From Myxocyprinus asiaticus (Eukaryota; Chordata; Actinopteri; Cypriniformes; Catostomidae), in NCBI RefSeq assembly GCF_019703515.2, contig NC_059382.1, forward strand, positions 15,045,001 to 15,109,000: a stretch of 64,000 nucleotides of DNA, given 5' to 3'. This document shows positions 20,495 to 32,416 of this stretch, in pieces. A program made the translations under genes and the position numbers. The notes below the pieces were generated by a model that worked only from the letters and a program-made list of their open reading frames with translations, searched no databases and had not been told where the DNA came from. The first letter of the stretch is position 1. Each line of letters begins with the position of its first letter.

Positions 20495-21134
20495 CCCATT
20501 GACTTACATTGATAAAATGTTCAGCATTCATATGGAAGAGAAATAACCAACTTCTGCACTAATCTACGTCATTTTGGAGTGCAAGTAGTGTGAGTAGAAT
20601 ATTTACACTGAAAATGAAACAAAAAAACAAAAGTGTACTATGAGTACCTTTGCACTTCTTCAGCTGTCAAAATGGAAAGAGTAGAATGTTGGACACTTCA
20701 TGCACTCAGTGCTCGCGGCTCGTCCTACGTTGTGGAAGGGACGGAGGTACCTGGCTGCATTGCTGGTCTGACAAAACAATTCTAAATAATGGAGACCAGC
20801 AACTAGCAAAGCTTCAGTGTAGACAATACCTTACAAATGTGAGTTAAATGCTTTACCATCACCTTATGCTGTGTGAATATGGATGTTATTTGAGATGCAG
20901 TTGTTGAACTGAGGTTGGCTAACACGTTAAAGCTAGCAGCAACACATTGCACATGTGTGAAACGTCACTTCCATCAGCTGTTAAATGGCAAATGCTTCCA
21001 TGTAGTAGAAAAAAAAAAGAAAAAAAATATTATGTGTTCCATTTGGGACAGTACTACACTTTGAAAATTCATACACTACATGGCTGAGTGCGTAGTGTAT
21101 AGTGTGTAATTTGGGACACATCTATAATAATTGC
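20495..21134. other. 640 bases without a gene; degraded repeat at right end
   Basis: No coding motif was seen. The stretch 21040-21118 (ATACACTACATGGCTGAGTG, GTGTATAGTGTGTAATTTGG, GACA) resembles the end of a fish DNA repeat beginning TGTCCCAAAT, with related sequence at about 20565-20600. Confidence 0.45.
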
Positions 21135-22083
21135 GTAGGGTACAACAGGGCTAAAGGCACCCCGGGGTAAAAGGCACATCTTATTTTATTTTCTGCCAAA
21201 TCACTATACAGCAACAAAAACTTCCACAGTACTTTACTGAACACCTGTTTGTCACTATACACAAAATATTCCTGATCCATGTTTGTGGTAATATGATCTA
21301 ATATTTTATCATTTGAAAAATGTTGCAAATTTATGTAGCTAATGAGAATCTCTGATTTCTTTTTATTTATTTTTTAAGAAAATGGTTATTTGCCATTTTC
21401 AGTTTTGTTCAAGGTGATTATCTCTAAAGTTTTACAATAACTGTCCAAAAATGTGAAAAGATAGTATTTGGGGTATAAAGCCCTCCTGTTGCAGGGGCTA
21501 AAGGCCCCTATAAAACACATTGTTTTCTTAATTGGGGGGAATAGATGTGTTATGAAACATTTTCAAAGTTAGCTCAAATTGTTTCAATCCCAGTGGATAT
21601 TTTTTTATTTATAGAAAACTTTAGATGTTATTAAATGCTAAATGTGTTTGAAATGAACAAGAAATGATGCACCATTTTCTGAAGTAGTTATTTTGAATAA
21701 GCATAATCTCAATTTGTTACTAAAAAAAGCATCTTGCTGTCTCAAAAGTATTTGCCCAAGTTGAAAAATGTTGCCCCTACATCTACTGTCCCCTTTATTT
21801 ACACGTTATCACTGTAACCCCACTGGGGGCCTTAAACCCCAAATGTGTGGGTCTTTTACCCCAAGTGTGGGGTAAAAGGCTCCCTAGCCACCTTTCACCT
21901 TAAAAAAATAAAATAAAATAAAAGATTTTTAATCAAACAACCTTCCATTAGTATTGCTTTTCACACAAATTATGTTGCTCCATCAATATTTAATAAAATA
22001 AAACAAACACATTTTTTCAACTTAGTGACCAGGAAAAAAGCAAATTTTCCTTAAAGTGCACCTTTAGCCCCATTGTACCCTAC
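21135..22083. mobile_element. Non-autonomous TIR element with repeated GGGTAAAAGGC motifs
   Basis: The ends are inverted: GTAGGGTACAACAGGGCTAA at 21135 and TTAGCCCCATTGTACCCTAC ending at 22083, with adjacent AAGGCACC and GTGCACC. Internally the motif GGGGTAAAAGGC or its complement recurs at about 21163, 21490 and 21850-21882. The largest open frame is short and featureless. The family is unassigned. Confidence 0.75.
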
Positions 22084-22389
22084 TGATTTCTGATTGGTTT
22101 TGTCATGTTACTGTAATTTAATTACTTTTTTAGTCAAAAGTAGTGAAACACATTACATTTCCAATTCTTGTTATTAGATTATAGTTACTGACTATCAATT
22201 AAGTTAATTACTTTTAAGTACATTACTGAAGTTCAGTGGCGGCCCATGCATTTAAAGTCTAGGCCTTCAGTGTGATTTATGCCATTAATAAAACACAGTT
22301 TCACAATTAATAAAAAACCCTATGCCTTTGGGCATCATGCATTATGTCGCAGCTAACTGATAATACCAATTGACATTTTAAAAACATGT

Positions 22390-23111
22390 TGTGGCGGAAT
22401 GACCCGCCCCCTGGCTCGTCATTGTCGCCCCGCCTCTTAGGGCCACCCTTCAGTCAGGCTCACGCCGGGAGTTGGACGGGAGAGCGAGAAGAGGTGCATA
22501 ATTAAAAAACCTCATTTGGTCAGCGGTGAATGAAGCACACCTGATGGGGATAATGCTTCATCACCGCTGTCTTTAAAATACAGTGCGCACCTCTTCTCAG
22601 GGAGCCGGCTTCAAATCTCCATGTGTGCACACACTGGCATCCTCACATGCCCAGGACCAGAGCTGGGAGGGTTCGGACAAGTGGACGCGCTGCCGGACCT
22701 GTTCTTCGGACCCCCAGACGCCGTAATCGCTGTCGCTGGGGGTGAACAGCTCACGTTGCCACCAATGGGCTAGATGCCGGGCCACCTTCCCCTCACGCTT
22801 GCTGCGGGCCTGGGAAGACAGGCCGCCAGTGACGCCGCCGCCCCACGCGCCTTGGACTTTGGAGGGGAGCGTGAGCGGCTGACTGACCCAGCCCATGCCT
22901 GGGCTTTTCCTATGAACACTATCCCACCCCTTTCACGGAGCCCTGTTCACTGCGAGGATGCCAGATTCCCCCTTTATTATGAACACTATTCCCCCTTGGA
23001 CACTTTATTACCCATTTTGGACATGTTTACGTTTATTATTGTTTCCAATAAATGCCTTTCCGAGGCTTGACACCACACCCACTGTGTCTGTCTCTTGCTC
23101 ACCCTGCCAAA
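22390..23111 (+). repeat. Solo LTR (gypsy-type) nested in the hAT-like element
   Basis: It begins TGTGGCGGAATGACCCGCC and ends near CACCCTGCCA; the adjoining ATGT may be a 4-bp duplication (22386-22389 and 23112-23115). It contains TTTAAAATACAGTGCGC as a possible TATA region near 22572 and CCAATAAATGCC as a polyadenylation signal near 23045. GC content is clearly above its surroundings. No internal region follows, so it is a recombined solo LTR. It resembles LTRs common in cyprinid genomes. Confidence 0.72.
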
Positions 23112-23346
23112 ATGTCCACGCACGAAAGCCAAAACTTGAAACGACACTTAATGCTCAAGCAAGCCTAATTTTAACAGCAGCATGACTGTTTTGTGAATTG
23201 AACGTCTCCCGAACAGACATTCAAAAATCAAAATTATTCATATGAATCTAACAAGGAGGTCTATAATACCTGGAAAAATCAATCTAATAATATTTGCGAT
23301 TTAAATGTTGATTGTAATATATTTCGTTTTGTCAGGAAACACAGTT

Positions 23347-23851
23347 ATGCTGCGTTCCATTCAAGTTGTATGTGGGATATTCCTACTTGATATCTCTGAC
23401 CATAAATGCATTTCGTTCCCCGATATTCAGAAGATGACGTTTAAGGAAACAAAACTGCAACGTTCCCGTTATCAAACATATAAGTTTTATAAACAATTCT
23501 GCAGCACTAGCATTTGTGCCTCAGGTGTACGATTATCAAAAGAGATTATAATTTGCCATATTTTATACACCTGTTTCTGCAGGTGTTAGTTAAACAAGCA
23601 TTAATATCATGTAATGTGGAATCTTGAACTGATTTATCGATATTACTTAATAAAGTGCATGTTTATCACTTACTTTGTATATCTCCCTGAGTGTCGACAT
23701 GTTTGTGTGACGTCATGCACCTGCATCTCGGCGAAATCGGAGTTGAGAATTTCTGCATGAGTTGTAATTCTGACTTCAAAATGCATTCCATTGCACTTTT
23801 CCAAGCAGGAAGTTGAAAAATCTGACTTTCCGAGTTGAATGGAACGCAGCA
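23347..23851. mobile_element. MITE nested in the hAT-like element
   Basis: A 17-base perfect inverted terminal repeat TGCTGCGTTCCATTCAA opens at 23347 and its complement closes at 23851. The interior is non-coding. Confidence 0.78.
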
Positions 23852-24310
23852 CTACTTTTCAAAACTGGAACCCACACTGAATGCTCAAGAAAGCCTAATT
23901 TACACTTAGAAAATTCCTGATGTTGCTATAACAATGCAAAAAGCACTTACCAATTTACTTGAAGTGAAAATCAGCCCTACTTTCCTGTTTAGTAAATTAA
24001 GCAATCACACAGTCATGGAGAACATCTCATGTTTTTAAATCCATAAGGATCTCTTTCTCAATGGCAATATTGGCTGTGATGACAGCAGACTCATCAGCTA
24101 ATGTAGATCTCGAGCTCTTCGCTTTCAAATTACTTACATCACTTAAAGCATGATTGCGTCACTGAAGGCCATCTAGAAGGCCTCGACCGGGACATATACT
24201 AAAGATCACACCCACCAAGAACAAATAAATCAGAATGAAAGTATTGATTGATTTATTTGGCATGTTAGGCCAGCAGAGAAGGCTTTGCTGGCCCTGAGAA
24301 TTCGCCACTA

Positions 24311-27300
24311 CTGAAGTTACACAATAGTATTTACATAGAATACTTTAAAACATCAACTATGTTCAGCTGTGCAGAATGCCTGTTTAGATTTCTATGACAG
24401 CTGAAGGGTGTGCACCGCCTAATGAGCCACTGTAAGGGAGAAATGCAAGAATAGTGTGCGACAATGAACAAGGAAATTTACACATTATTTTGAATTTGTT
24501 GAGCAGAAAACAAAAACTTTTTATGAGTAAGGTGTTTTAGAATGTAAATTTAAAGTAGAATAATTAGTAATGTGATTACTTTTTGGATTAGGTATTAATC
24601 CATAAAGTTTTTGGATTAAGTTACAATTTTAGAGGAGAAAAAATATACTTTTTTTAATTAACTAACCCAACACTGTCGATAGCTGCCTATGCACTGCACA
24701 GTCTTTGTGCTTATCCTCATGCACAGACGACAGACTTGTGCTGAGCATCATAACTGAGCTTCCCATAAACTTCCAACACTATTCTTTTGCTGTCCGGCAA
24801 ACATTGATATTTCCTTCACAAAATGAAAATCTAATTCAAGCAGTTGTCTGCATTTCATTGTGGGACAATGGTAGATTTGGCCTTCATGAGGTTAATTATC
24901 TCCTGTTCTTTATTCCCTTTTCCCCTTGCTTGGCACAGGAAAAGAGTGACTCCTGCTTAACGATAAAATAATGAATGTAATTTTAAGGCAGCAGTCGTGG
25001 GAGTGGGGTGGGGTGTGAAGAGGGGGGTCTGGGTTTTATTGGCACTGATTTTGCCCCATGCAGAGGAGTAAATCTGAGTGAAGCCGTGCGATGTGACATC
25101 ATTTACTCAGAAATCCCTAATTTGCCAGCATTAATATTTCAGCCCCACCAATGCCTGTCAGTGAGTGCCAGAGATGACTGATCAATCTATAAAACGGCTG
25201 CGGCTAATTTATTGAATATTTATGTGCAATGTCATGTGGGGCGCGAGCGGAATTTATTTTACTCGCTTGCCTCTCTGCTTGAGAACTTTTCGAAGTAATC
25301 AGACTTTTTTTTTTTCTTTCATTTTAAGGAAGGTGAAAGATGCATAATGATAATGAGATACAGAAACTCTCACTGCTGTGGGGGTGTGAAGAGGCTTTCC
25401 TTTCAGTGTGGATAGTTGCTCTCAGATTATTTGTGTGTCTCTTGCAATGTCACTATTCTGGTCAATGAATTACAGTGCAGTGCCAGCTTATGATTGGGTT
25501 GAGATGATTCACGGTCCTGCAAGGGGTGTTCAGAACGTTCGCAGTCCATTATAGTCGTCGCCTTATCCATAATTTCATTTTCATTGTCTGCTTTGTGCAG
25601 CACTCCTGACTGACACTATTTTACGGGATAATGCGTCTGTGTTGGTACAACTTGTGTTGTTATTTACCGCTGTGCCTTGAGAAATGTGTTTGTTTGCTAG
25701 TTTAGAGTGCTGTGCTCTGATGTAAAGAAGAAGGGTTGGGCTCCAGACAGCATAATTTTCTGATATTGCTTCGTGGCAGACCGCAGGGGCAGCAGAGTAG
25801 AAATGTGAGAAAAACACAAACTGCATTTGTCCTTCAAAACCCTCCATGAAGATTGTTTTGAGGTGGGATTGGGATTTGGGCTTGGGTTGGTGGTTTTCTG
25901 AGGACATTGTGGGTGTAGTTTATGAATTTGGGCGGGAAAAAGAATGTTATTTTTCTCAGATTGTTTCAGAAGATTCAGAACATGACATCAGAGGGTCTAC
26001 GTCCATTTCTGATGCTTCACAGTGGCTAAAATTTTGTCTAGGTGCAGCTTCAAATTAAAGCTTTATAGTATAGTGAGCAAATCTATTTATTCCCCAAAAC
26101 GTGTATTAGCCTCACCAATACCCTCACAATACCCCCACTAATTACAAATTCTCAAGTCAGTGCCAAGCATTAAAATAAGACAGTGCAGGGAAGCATATGG
26201 CATAATATCCTATTAATGAACACTCTAAATTCAAACCCAGGTCAGCTGCTCATTTTGTGTGTGTCACTGATCCAAATGGGGAGAAAAAAAAAGTGATCTT
26301 CTTTTAAAATGCACAGACTGATTTGAAAAGATGGAGGCCTCAGGCAAGCTCATTGTTTTACTTGTTTAATTTTTCCAGCAATTATTGATATAACATTGTA
26401 AGGGTACAGCAGAAGTTTTTTTTTCTTTGCTGTGAAGGACCAAAGGTAGTGATCGCTTTCTCATATTATTTCCCGCTGACTGGTCATGTCTTTTTTCTTG
26501 CTATTTTCAGACCTTTTTCCCTTTTGTTTCCTTCAATCTCCCTTGTTCCTCTATCTCCCTTTCTCTCTTGAGGGAAACCAAGGCTATTTGCATTGGCTGT
26601 CACAACAATGTTAGAAACACTGGGCTCTCTCCTTGCATGCACCTTTTTAATGTGGACTGTCAAACACAAGAGAGATGGATTTCTGTTTCCTATTTAAAAG
26701 GGGGATGCAAATAGACACATTTAGCACACTGGTGTCTCAGCATGATAGATGCGTCTATGGCAGCTTGGTAGGAATCGAGTATTCTGAGTTAATCTGCAGC
26801 TATGACCCTGTCGGCTGTCATTGGAAATAGTGGAGTGAGGTATATAGGAGAATCCCTCTTTCCCCTTTAAAAAGGAATAAGAGAACAATAGATCCCTCCT
26901 TATCTCATCTCTCTTTACTGTCATTAACCCGTAAATAAAATGAACATGGCATTATAAACCAGGATCACACACTCAAACTCTGCCTATCAGTGCACTTCAT
27001 CCTGACGGAGGCTGATTTATATTGACAGGGACACATTTCAGCTGAGCATTTCAGTCCTGTCTCTGTTTCAGACTGTCTCAGGGGAACCGTTCCTCTGGGA
27101 GAAGTGAGACACTGCCTGGGCTTTAGTGTTTGACCCCAGCCCATGGGTCTTGTGGAGCAGATTGGGGAATAGTTTGTTTTATAAGGCTAAATCCCCAGGA
27201 ACAGCTGTCCTAGATCAGGACTCAGATCAGTGGTGCAGCAGACCAGAGACAGCTGCAGGTGCAAGTCTGGGCTTCATGTGGTCTCAGCAAATATGTCTGT

Positions 27301-27480
27301 GCATGTGTACATACCCAAATCAGTAGTGCACGAGGGCTGAGGATTTCATGTAAAGATGTGTTGAACAGGAGGGATGAACTATATTTACTTTATTCTATCG
27401 GAGTGACTATTTGCACTAGGTGTAAATAGCACCTGCCATACAGTGCGGCTATTTGCACTGAAGTAGTCTGGTGGAAACAT
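24311..27480. other. 3.2 kb without a recognised gene
   Basis: No gene family motif was seen. A stretch at about 25060-25300 (GTGACATCATTTACTCAG, TTTGCCAGCATTAATATTTC, ACGGCTGCGGCTAATTTATT) looks like conserved non-coding DNA by composition and lack of repeat character. A further block at 27398-27470 (TATTTGCACTAGGTGTAAATAGC) resembles 33165-33260 and is a small repeat. Confidence 0.45.
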
Positions 27481-27485
27481 ACAAA

Positions 27486-28260
27486 TTAAAGACAAACTGC
27501 TGCCACAAGTGTTGCTGAAATGGAGTAGTGTGTAAAGGTGGTGTTGCTATGCTTTTTTTCATGCGGACCACTGGCAGGTTTCAGCAGAGAGACATGGAAA
27601 ATGGGAGAAATATGATAATTAGCAGGTAACTGGAGGCCATATGACACAGGATTAATTTGTCTCAAAATTTTGAAGGGACCCACATACCTGGGACTGAGTT
27701 TCTTGCAAGGTAAGCAGAGACGAAGGTCCCGGGTTGAAAGCCACACCCACTGTCCTGGATTTTAGTTGGGACTGGGACGATGATGGCAGTCAGCTTGCTC
27801 TTTTTGCCGGTCAGAGACAATGTCTTCAGGAAAACCATAGTAATGGACACATAATGGAAGAGGTGTTCTGTGGTTTCGAAGGCTGATGGAAGCTTAGACA
27901 GGGGTATTAGTTGACATGCCTTAGAGAAATGATCAATGACAGTTAATATGGTGGTGTTACCTTGAGAGGCTGGTAGATCGGTGATAAAATCAGTGGTGAT
28001 GTGGGACCATGGTCATTGTGGTATGGGTAAAGGTTGCAGCAGCCCTGCCGGAAGTTGTCTGGGGGTTTTTGCTGTGGCGCAGGTGTGACAAGCGTTCACA
28101 AATGTACTGGTGTCTGCCTGTAATGTTTCCCACCAGAACCGATTCCTTAACAAACGTACTGTGGAAGTAATACCAGGATGGCCAGAGCTTGTGGAGGAGT
28201 GCACCCAGTGGATTACCTTTTCTCATAGATTTAGTGGCACAAACATTCGGTTGGGCGGGT
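27486..28260 (-). pseudogene. Gypsy integrase, internally deleted
   Basis: From the right: the zinc-binding N-terminal domain ([11 protein letters not shown], then [10 protein letters not shown] supplying the C-x2-C pair) at about 28050-28200; the start of the catalytic core with the first aspartate (TTDFITDLP) near 27985; a segment ending before the second catalytic region at about 27810; then directly the C-terminal domain ([23 protein letters not shown]) to 27486. The part holding the catalytic glutamate is gone. Frames shift between these pieces. Confidence 0.82.
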
Positions 28261-28456
28261 ATTCTGGAGGAGGCAGATCTTGTGCGTGGGCCCCGGAGAT
28301 TTCAGACATGATGTCCCACTGGCCCCGATCTAAAATCAGCATGGATGAAATTATGGGTTCTAGAGAGGGATTCTGAGGAGTGGAGTCATATTGATGGGAT
28401 AGCAAGTCAGCCTTGATGTTCTTTGATCCTGGAAGATAAGTGATTGGAAAGTTAAA

Positions 28457-28990
28457 TCAAGTGAAAAACTGTGCCCATTTGGTCTGTCTGGGGTTTAGTC
28501 TTTTGGCTGAGCGCAAGTATTCCAAGTTGCGATGATCCATTAGTACCAGAAATGGATGTCTGGCCCCCTCCAACCAGTGTCGCCATTCTTCAAATGCTGC
28601 TTTCATAGCTAACAGTTCATGATTGCCCACATCATAATTCTGTTCAGCAGAGGAAAGTTTACAAGAGTAGTAATCACATGGGAAAAGTTTAGGAGGATTA
28701 CCTTGGCGTTGAGAGAGGATAGTGCCAATATCAGTGTTTGATGCATCTACTTCTATCACGAAAGGTGCGTTGGGATCAGGATGATGCAGAATTGGAGCAG
28801 AGGTGAAGCGATTCTTCAGTTCATTGAAGGCTTGAATGGCGTCAGTAGACCAGCGAAGCTTGGTGTTTCCTCCTTTTACCGTGGCAGTGAGTGGAGCGGC
28901 GACAGTGCTGAAGTTTCTGATAAATATTCTGTCAAAGTTAGCAAATCCTAAGAATTGTTGGAGTTCCTTTACTATAGTGGGTTGAGGCCA
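28457..28990 (-). pseudogene. Gypsy RNase H
   Basis: The open stretch 28457-28759 encodes the RNase H domain: [11 protein letters not shown] with the first catalytic aspartate, [19 protein letters not shown] with the glutamate, and [12 protein letters not shown] with a further aspartate. The region 28760-28990 continues upstream in frame as the RT-RNase H connection ([14 protein letters not shown]). Confidence 0.85.
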
Positions 28991-28992
28991 GT

Positions 28993-31220
28993 TTAGTACC
29001 GCCCGTACTTGCCCTCGTCCATAGACACCCCTTCTGGACTGATGATATAACTGAGGAAGGAGACTGAAGCTTGGTGGAATTTACATTTCTCAGCTTTGGC
29101 ATACAGTTGGTGTTCTATGAGACGCTTCAAGACTGCCCGGACCTGCTTGATGTGTTCCTCTAGGGTGTCTGAATAAATCAAGATATCATCAATATATACA
29201 ATTAAGCGCTGATTTAACATGTCTATGAATACGTAGTTTATGAAGGATTGGAACACAGAAGGACTATTGGACAGGCCGAACGGCATAACGAGATATTCGT
29301 AGTGCCTGCTGCTGGTGGAAAAGGCTGTTATCCATTCATCCCCCTCTCGAATGTGAATGAGGTTGTAAGTACAGCGTAGATCGAGCTTGGTGTAAAACTT
29401 CTTGCAGATCTCAGTTGTTCCAAAGCTGCAGTGACCAGGGGTAATGGATATCTGAATTTGACCATTATGTCATTTAGACCATGATAATTAATACAAGGAC
29501 AAAGGCCCCCATCCTTCTTACCCACAAAGAAGAAGCCTGCTGCTGCCGGTGAAGTGGATGGATGGATGAAACCCTTGGCCAGTTCTTCTTCAATATACGC
29601 TTTCAGTGCTTTAGCCTCAGGTTCTGACAAGGGAAAGATTCTGCCTCTGAGTGGTGAAGTATCAGGTAACAGATTAATGGTGCAGTCACTAGATCGATGC
29701 GGCGGTAGTTGCGAGGATTTGGTTTTACTAAAGGCTTCAATCAGATCAGCATACTCAGAAGGTACATGTGGTGCTATGTTGGACTCATTAGTCACCTTAG
29801 TGGTTCTCACGGGTATAGGGGCGATGGGTTTTAAACACTTGGACGAGCAGCTGGGGTCGCATCGCATGATCTGCTTCTCGCGCCATGAAATTTGTGGGTT
29901 ATGGTCCTGCAGCCAGGGTAAACCGAGAATGACTGGGTTGTGAGGAGAGTGGATGACTAAGAGGTGAGTAGTTTCAGTGTGTAAAACTCCAACTTGCAGA
30001 ATGAGATCCGTAATGGTGTACAGTACCTGGCCGCTCCCCAGGGGACGCCCATCTAGCGCTGCCACTGCCAAAGGAGAGTTGCAAGGAATTAGTGGTATCT
30101 TATGCTGTCGGGCTAGATCTTCGTCAATAAAGTTGCCCGCTGCCCCTGAATCTACCAAGGGTTTGGTGGTGATGACATCAGATAGAAATGTTAATTTTAC
30201 TGGCACTTCAAAACAAGCAGTAGTTTGGATGGAGAAAATCAACAAACTCACCCTGCAACTGTGTGTTTGAGAGGGTCGTGTCGGGCAGTCAGCTCTCAAA
30301 TGTCCCGCTTGGCCACTATATAGACAGAGATGATTATTGATGCTGCGTTCACGCTCCTCTGTGGAGAGATGAGTTCGACCAACTTGCATGGGTTCAGTGT
30401 CATCACTGGGTTGATTAATTTGACTGAGAGGGCTGGTAAATCGGTTAGGTCTCCTGGAGCGAATGAGATTGTCAATACGAATAGCGAGGTCAATGAATTG
30501 GTCCAGGGTTCTGACTTCATCACGGCAGGCCAGCTCTGATTGCACATCTGTGTTTAATCCTTGACGAAACAGCAGTTTTAATGTGTCTTCCACCCAAACA
30601 GTTTGTGCAGCGAGAGTGAGAAAAGCCAGAGTGAATTCAGCTGCGGTATTACTTCCCTGACGAAGTAATACCGCAAGCAGTTCTTCCCCAGTAATCCTTC
30701 CTCCCTCAGAATGTTCGAAAACCTCTCTTAGTCGCTGAATAAAATAATTGAAAGTGGTGCGGTTTAACCCTCGATTGGCCCATACAGCTGTTGCCTACTC
30801 CAGCGCCTTTCCCATGAGTAGTGAACACACAAGAGAGATCTTACTATCATCAGTCAGGTATAATGAAGATTGTTGAGCCAGGAACATAGAGCATTGCATG
30901 AGAAAGCCCTTACATTTGGTTGGGGTACCATCAAAGTTTCCTGGAAAGTCTAAACATGGATTAGCAGTCACTGTGCTGTGAGGCATAGGTACCTGACTCG
31001 CTTGAGGTGCTGGGGAAATGGATTCGGGTGCAGGCTGATGGAGACACTGAACGGATTTCACCAGCTCTTCCGTTAACGAGGTGATTCAACCTAGTTGTTG
31101 TTGGTGAGACGCCAGTAGGTTTGCTTGGACAGAGAGTTCGTTGGACAGATGCATGAGGACCGCTGGATCGGTAGTTGGTGAAGTCTTCTGTAACAATGAC
31201 TCAGGTTGAGTGGGATCCAT
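28993..31220 (-). pseudogene. Gypsy gag-protease-RT, nearly continuous frame
   Basis: The frame starts at an ATG at 31220 (MDPTQPESLLQ), inside the LTR end region. It is interrupted by a stop at about 31086 and another (TAG for an expected Trp) at about 30793. From 30593 to 29328 it is open for 421 codons. That stretch holds gag C-terminus, a zinc-knuckle remnant CLYSGQAGHLRADC whose second Cys is Ser, the protease motif LVDSGAAGNFID, and RT up to KKDGGLCPCINYHGLN. A frameshift near 29400 puts motif A (KLDLR) and the next open stretch (28993-29286) with [13 protein letters not shown] and the catalytic YIDD in another frame. Confidence 0.87.
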
Positions 31221-31643
31221 GTGTGGTTTATTTAATACAGCAAGTAAAGAGTACAGACAAGCATGGGTTGAATAACCAGGGCAATCAACAATATCAGAGG
31301 CAGAGCAGTAACATGGTGAAACAGGCAGAGGATCGGGGCAGGCAGCAAACATCAATAGAAATAATCCAGGCAAATACAATGGTAGGCAGGCAGCAAACAT
31401 ACATAAAGAGGTAATCCAAGGCAGAGTCATACACGAGTAGAACAACACAGGAAATAATAATGCTCAGAAATGTAGCCGGGGCAAACAAGATTTTGCAACG
31501 AGTGAACAAACACACGAGGCCTAAAAAGGTCTGAGTGATGTGGAACAGGTACGCAGTAATCAGTCCAGGTATGTGGGTACTTATACTCAGGCAAGGGAGA
31601 CCTCCGGTGGCCGATTGAGGAATCTTCACCGGCGTTCGTGACA
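31189..31643 (-). repeat. 5' LTR of the gypsy element
   Basis: On the minus strand it begins TGTCACGAACGCCGG at 31643 and ends near GTCATTGTTACA at 31189, about 455 bases. AATAAA occurs at about 31227 (TTAAATAAACCACACATG). The downstream GAAGACTTCACC is the probable primer-binding region. No partner LTR was found in the window, so the right boundary rests on the TG start and the left on the TACA end. Confidence 0.72.
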
Positions 31644-32098
31644 TATAGTGAGTGATTTAAGCATGTGTTAAATGCATAAAATGCTGTGAATGATATAAGT
31701 ATGTATTATGGTGATCTATGCTGAAGCATATGGGTATGTTAATGCCCTGTTTGTATTTTAATTTAACATTAGCCTCTACCTTGTTTAATTTCCGTATTTA
31801 ATTTTTTGTATTTAATTGTTTCTCTTTAATTTACATTTTTTTCCCTTCATTTTACCGTTTTTCATTGTACTGTGTTTTATTGTGCTGAAATTTGTTATCA
31901 TTCTTTTTTGTATACAGCCCCATCGACCACTGTTTTTTTTTTTGTTTGTTTGTTTTTTTAAACAGCCATTAGATAAACCCCCCCAAAAATAATTTTGTAT
32001 CCTTTGTTTACAACCCACCAGCTACATAAAGGTTGATTTCCTCGCAGTGATTTGTTCACGGTGACGGTCGGGGAGTTGACAGAAAGGTTTGAGCCAGG
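31644..32098. other. No gene seen
   Basis: AT-rich sequence with T-runs at 31930-31960; no motif was recognised. Confidence 0.5.
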
Positions 32099-32306
32099 TA
32101 AAATTAACCATTGTTTTACAATAGTAATTTTGTAGTAACCATGTTTCTTGGAGGAATCCATAGTTTTAATGCAATCAACCATGGTGTTACTACAGTAACA
32201 TGGTGTTAATAGAGTAACAATGTTTAATTTTGTGGTTACTATGATTTTAACACAAAATACCATGGTGATACTATGGTTAGTGTAGTAAAACCATGGTTAA
32301 TTTTTG
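32099..32306. mobile_element. Small palindromic MITE rich in ACCATGG
   Basis: The left end TAAAATTAACCATTGTTTTA pairs with TAAAACCATGGTTAATTTTT at the right. Internal ACCATGGTGTTACTACAG and related units repeat. Confidence 0.7.
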
Positions 32307-32416
32307 TAAGGGAAGATTAAGGTTAGGGGTAGAGGTTGGTGTAGGGTGTCTGTGGGACTCTAAAGAAACACAATAAACATGCTACTGTGATGCCTCTTTA
32401 CTGTATGTTATAATAT

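Larger units (their letters stand above)
22234..24310. mobile_element. hAT-like non-autonomous element with 8-bp target duplication
   Basis: The left end CAGTGGCGG (22234) and right end CGCCACTA (24310) form a short terminal inverted repeat. Both are flanked by CTGAAGTT (22226-22233 and 24311-24318), an exact 8-bp duplication characteristic of hAT transposons. An internal direct repeat (AATGCTCAAG, AAGCCTAATTT) occurs at about 23148 and 23880. Two younger insertions lie inside (22390-23111 and 23347-23851). Without them the element is about 850 bases and non-coding. Confidence 0.85.
27486..31643 (-). mobile_element. Ty3/gypsy LTR retrotransposon, 5' LTR to truncated integrase
   Basis: On the minus strand the order is LTR (31643-31189), gag, zinc-knuckle remnant, protease, RT, RNase H, integrase. 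This is the Ty3/gypsy order (integrase after RNase H). No second LTR follows the integrase C-terminus at 27486, so the copy is truncated at its 3' side. Coding regions carry a few stops and frameshifts, and the integrase core has an internal deletion. Confidence 0.9.

Noticed and set aside
22774..23070. 98-codon frame in the solo LTR
   Set aside because: GC-rich LTR sequence gives open frames by chance; no gene motif, and no internal region exists.
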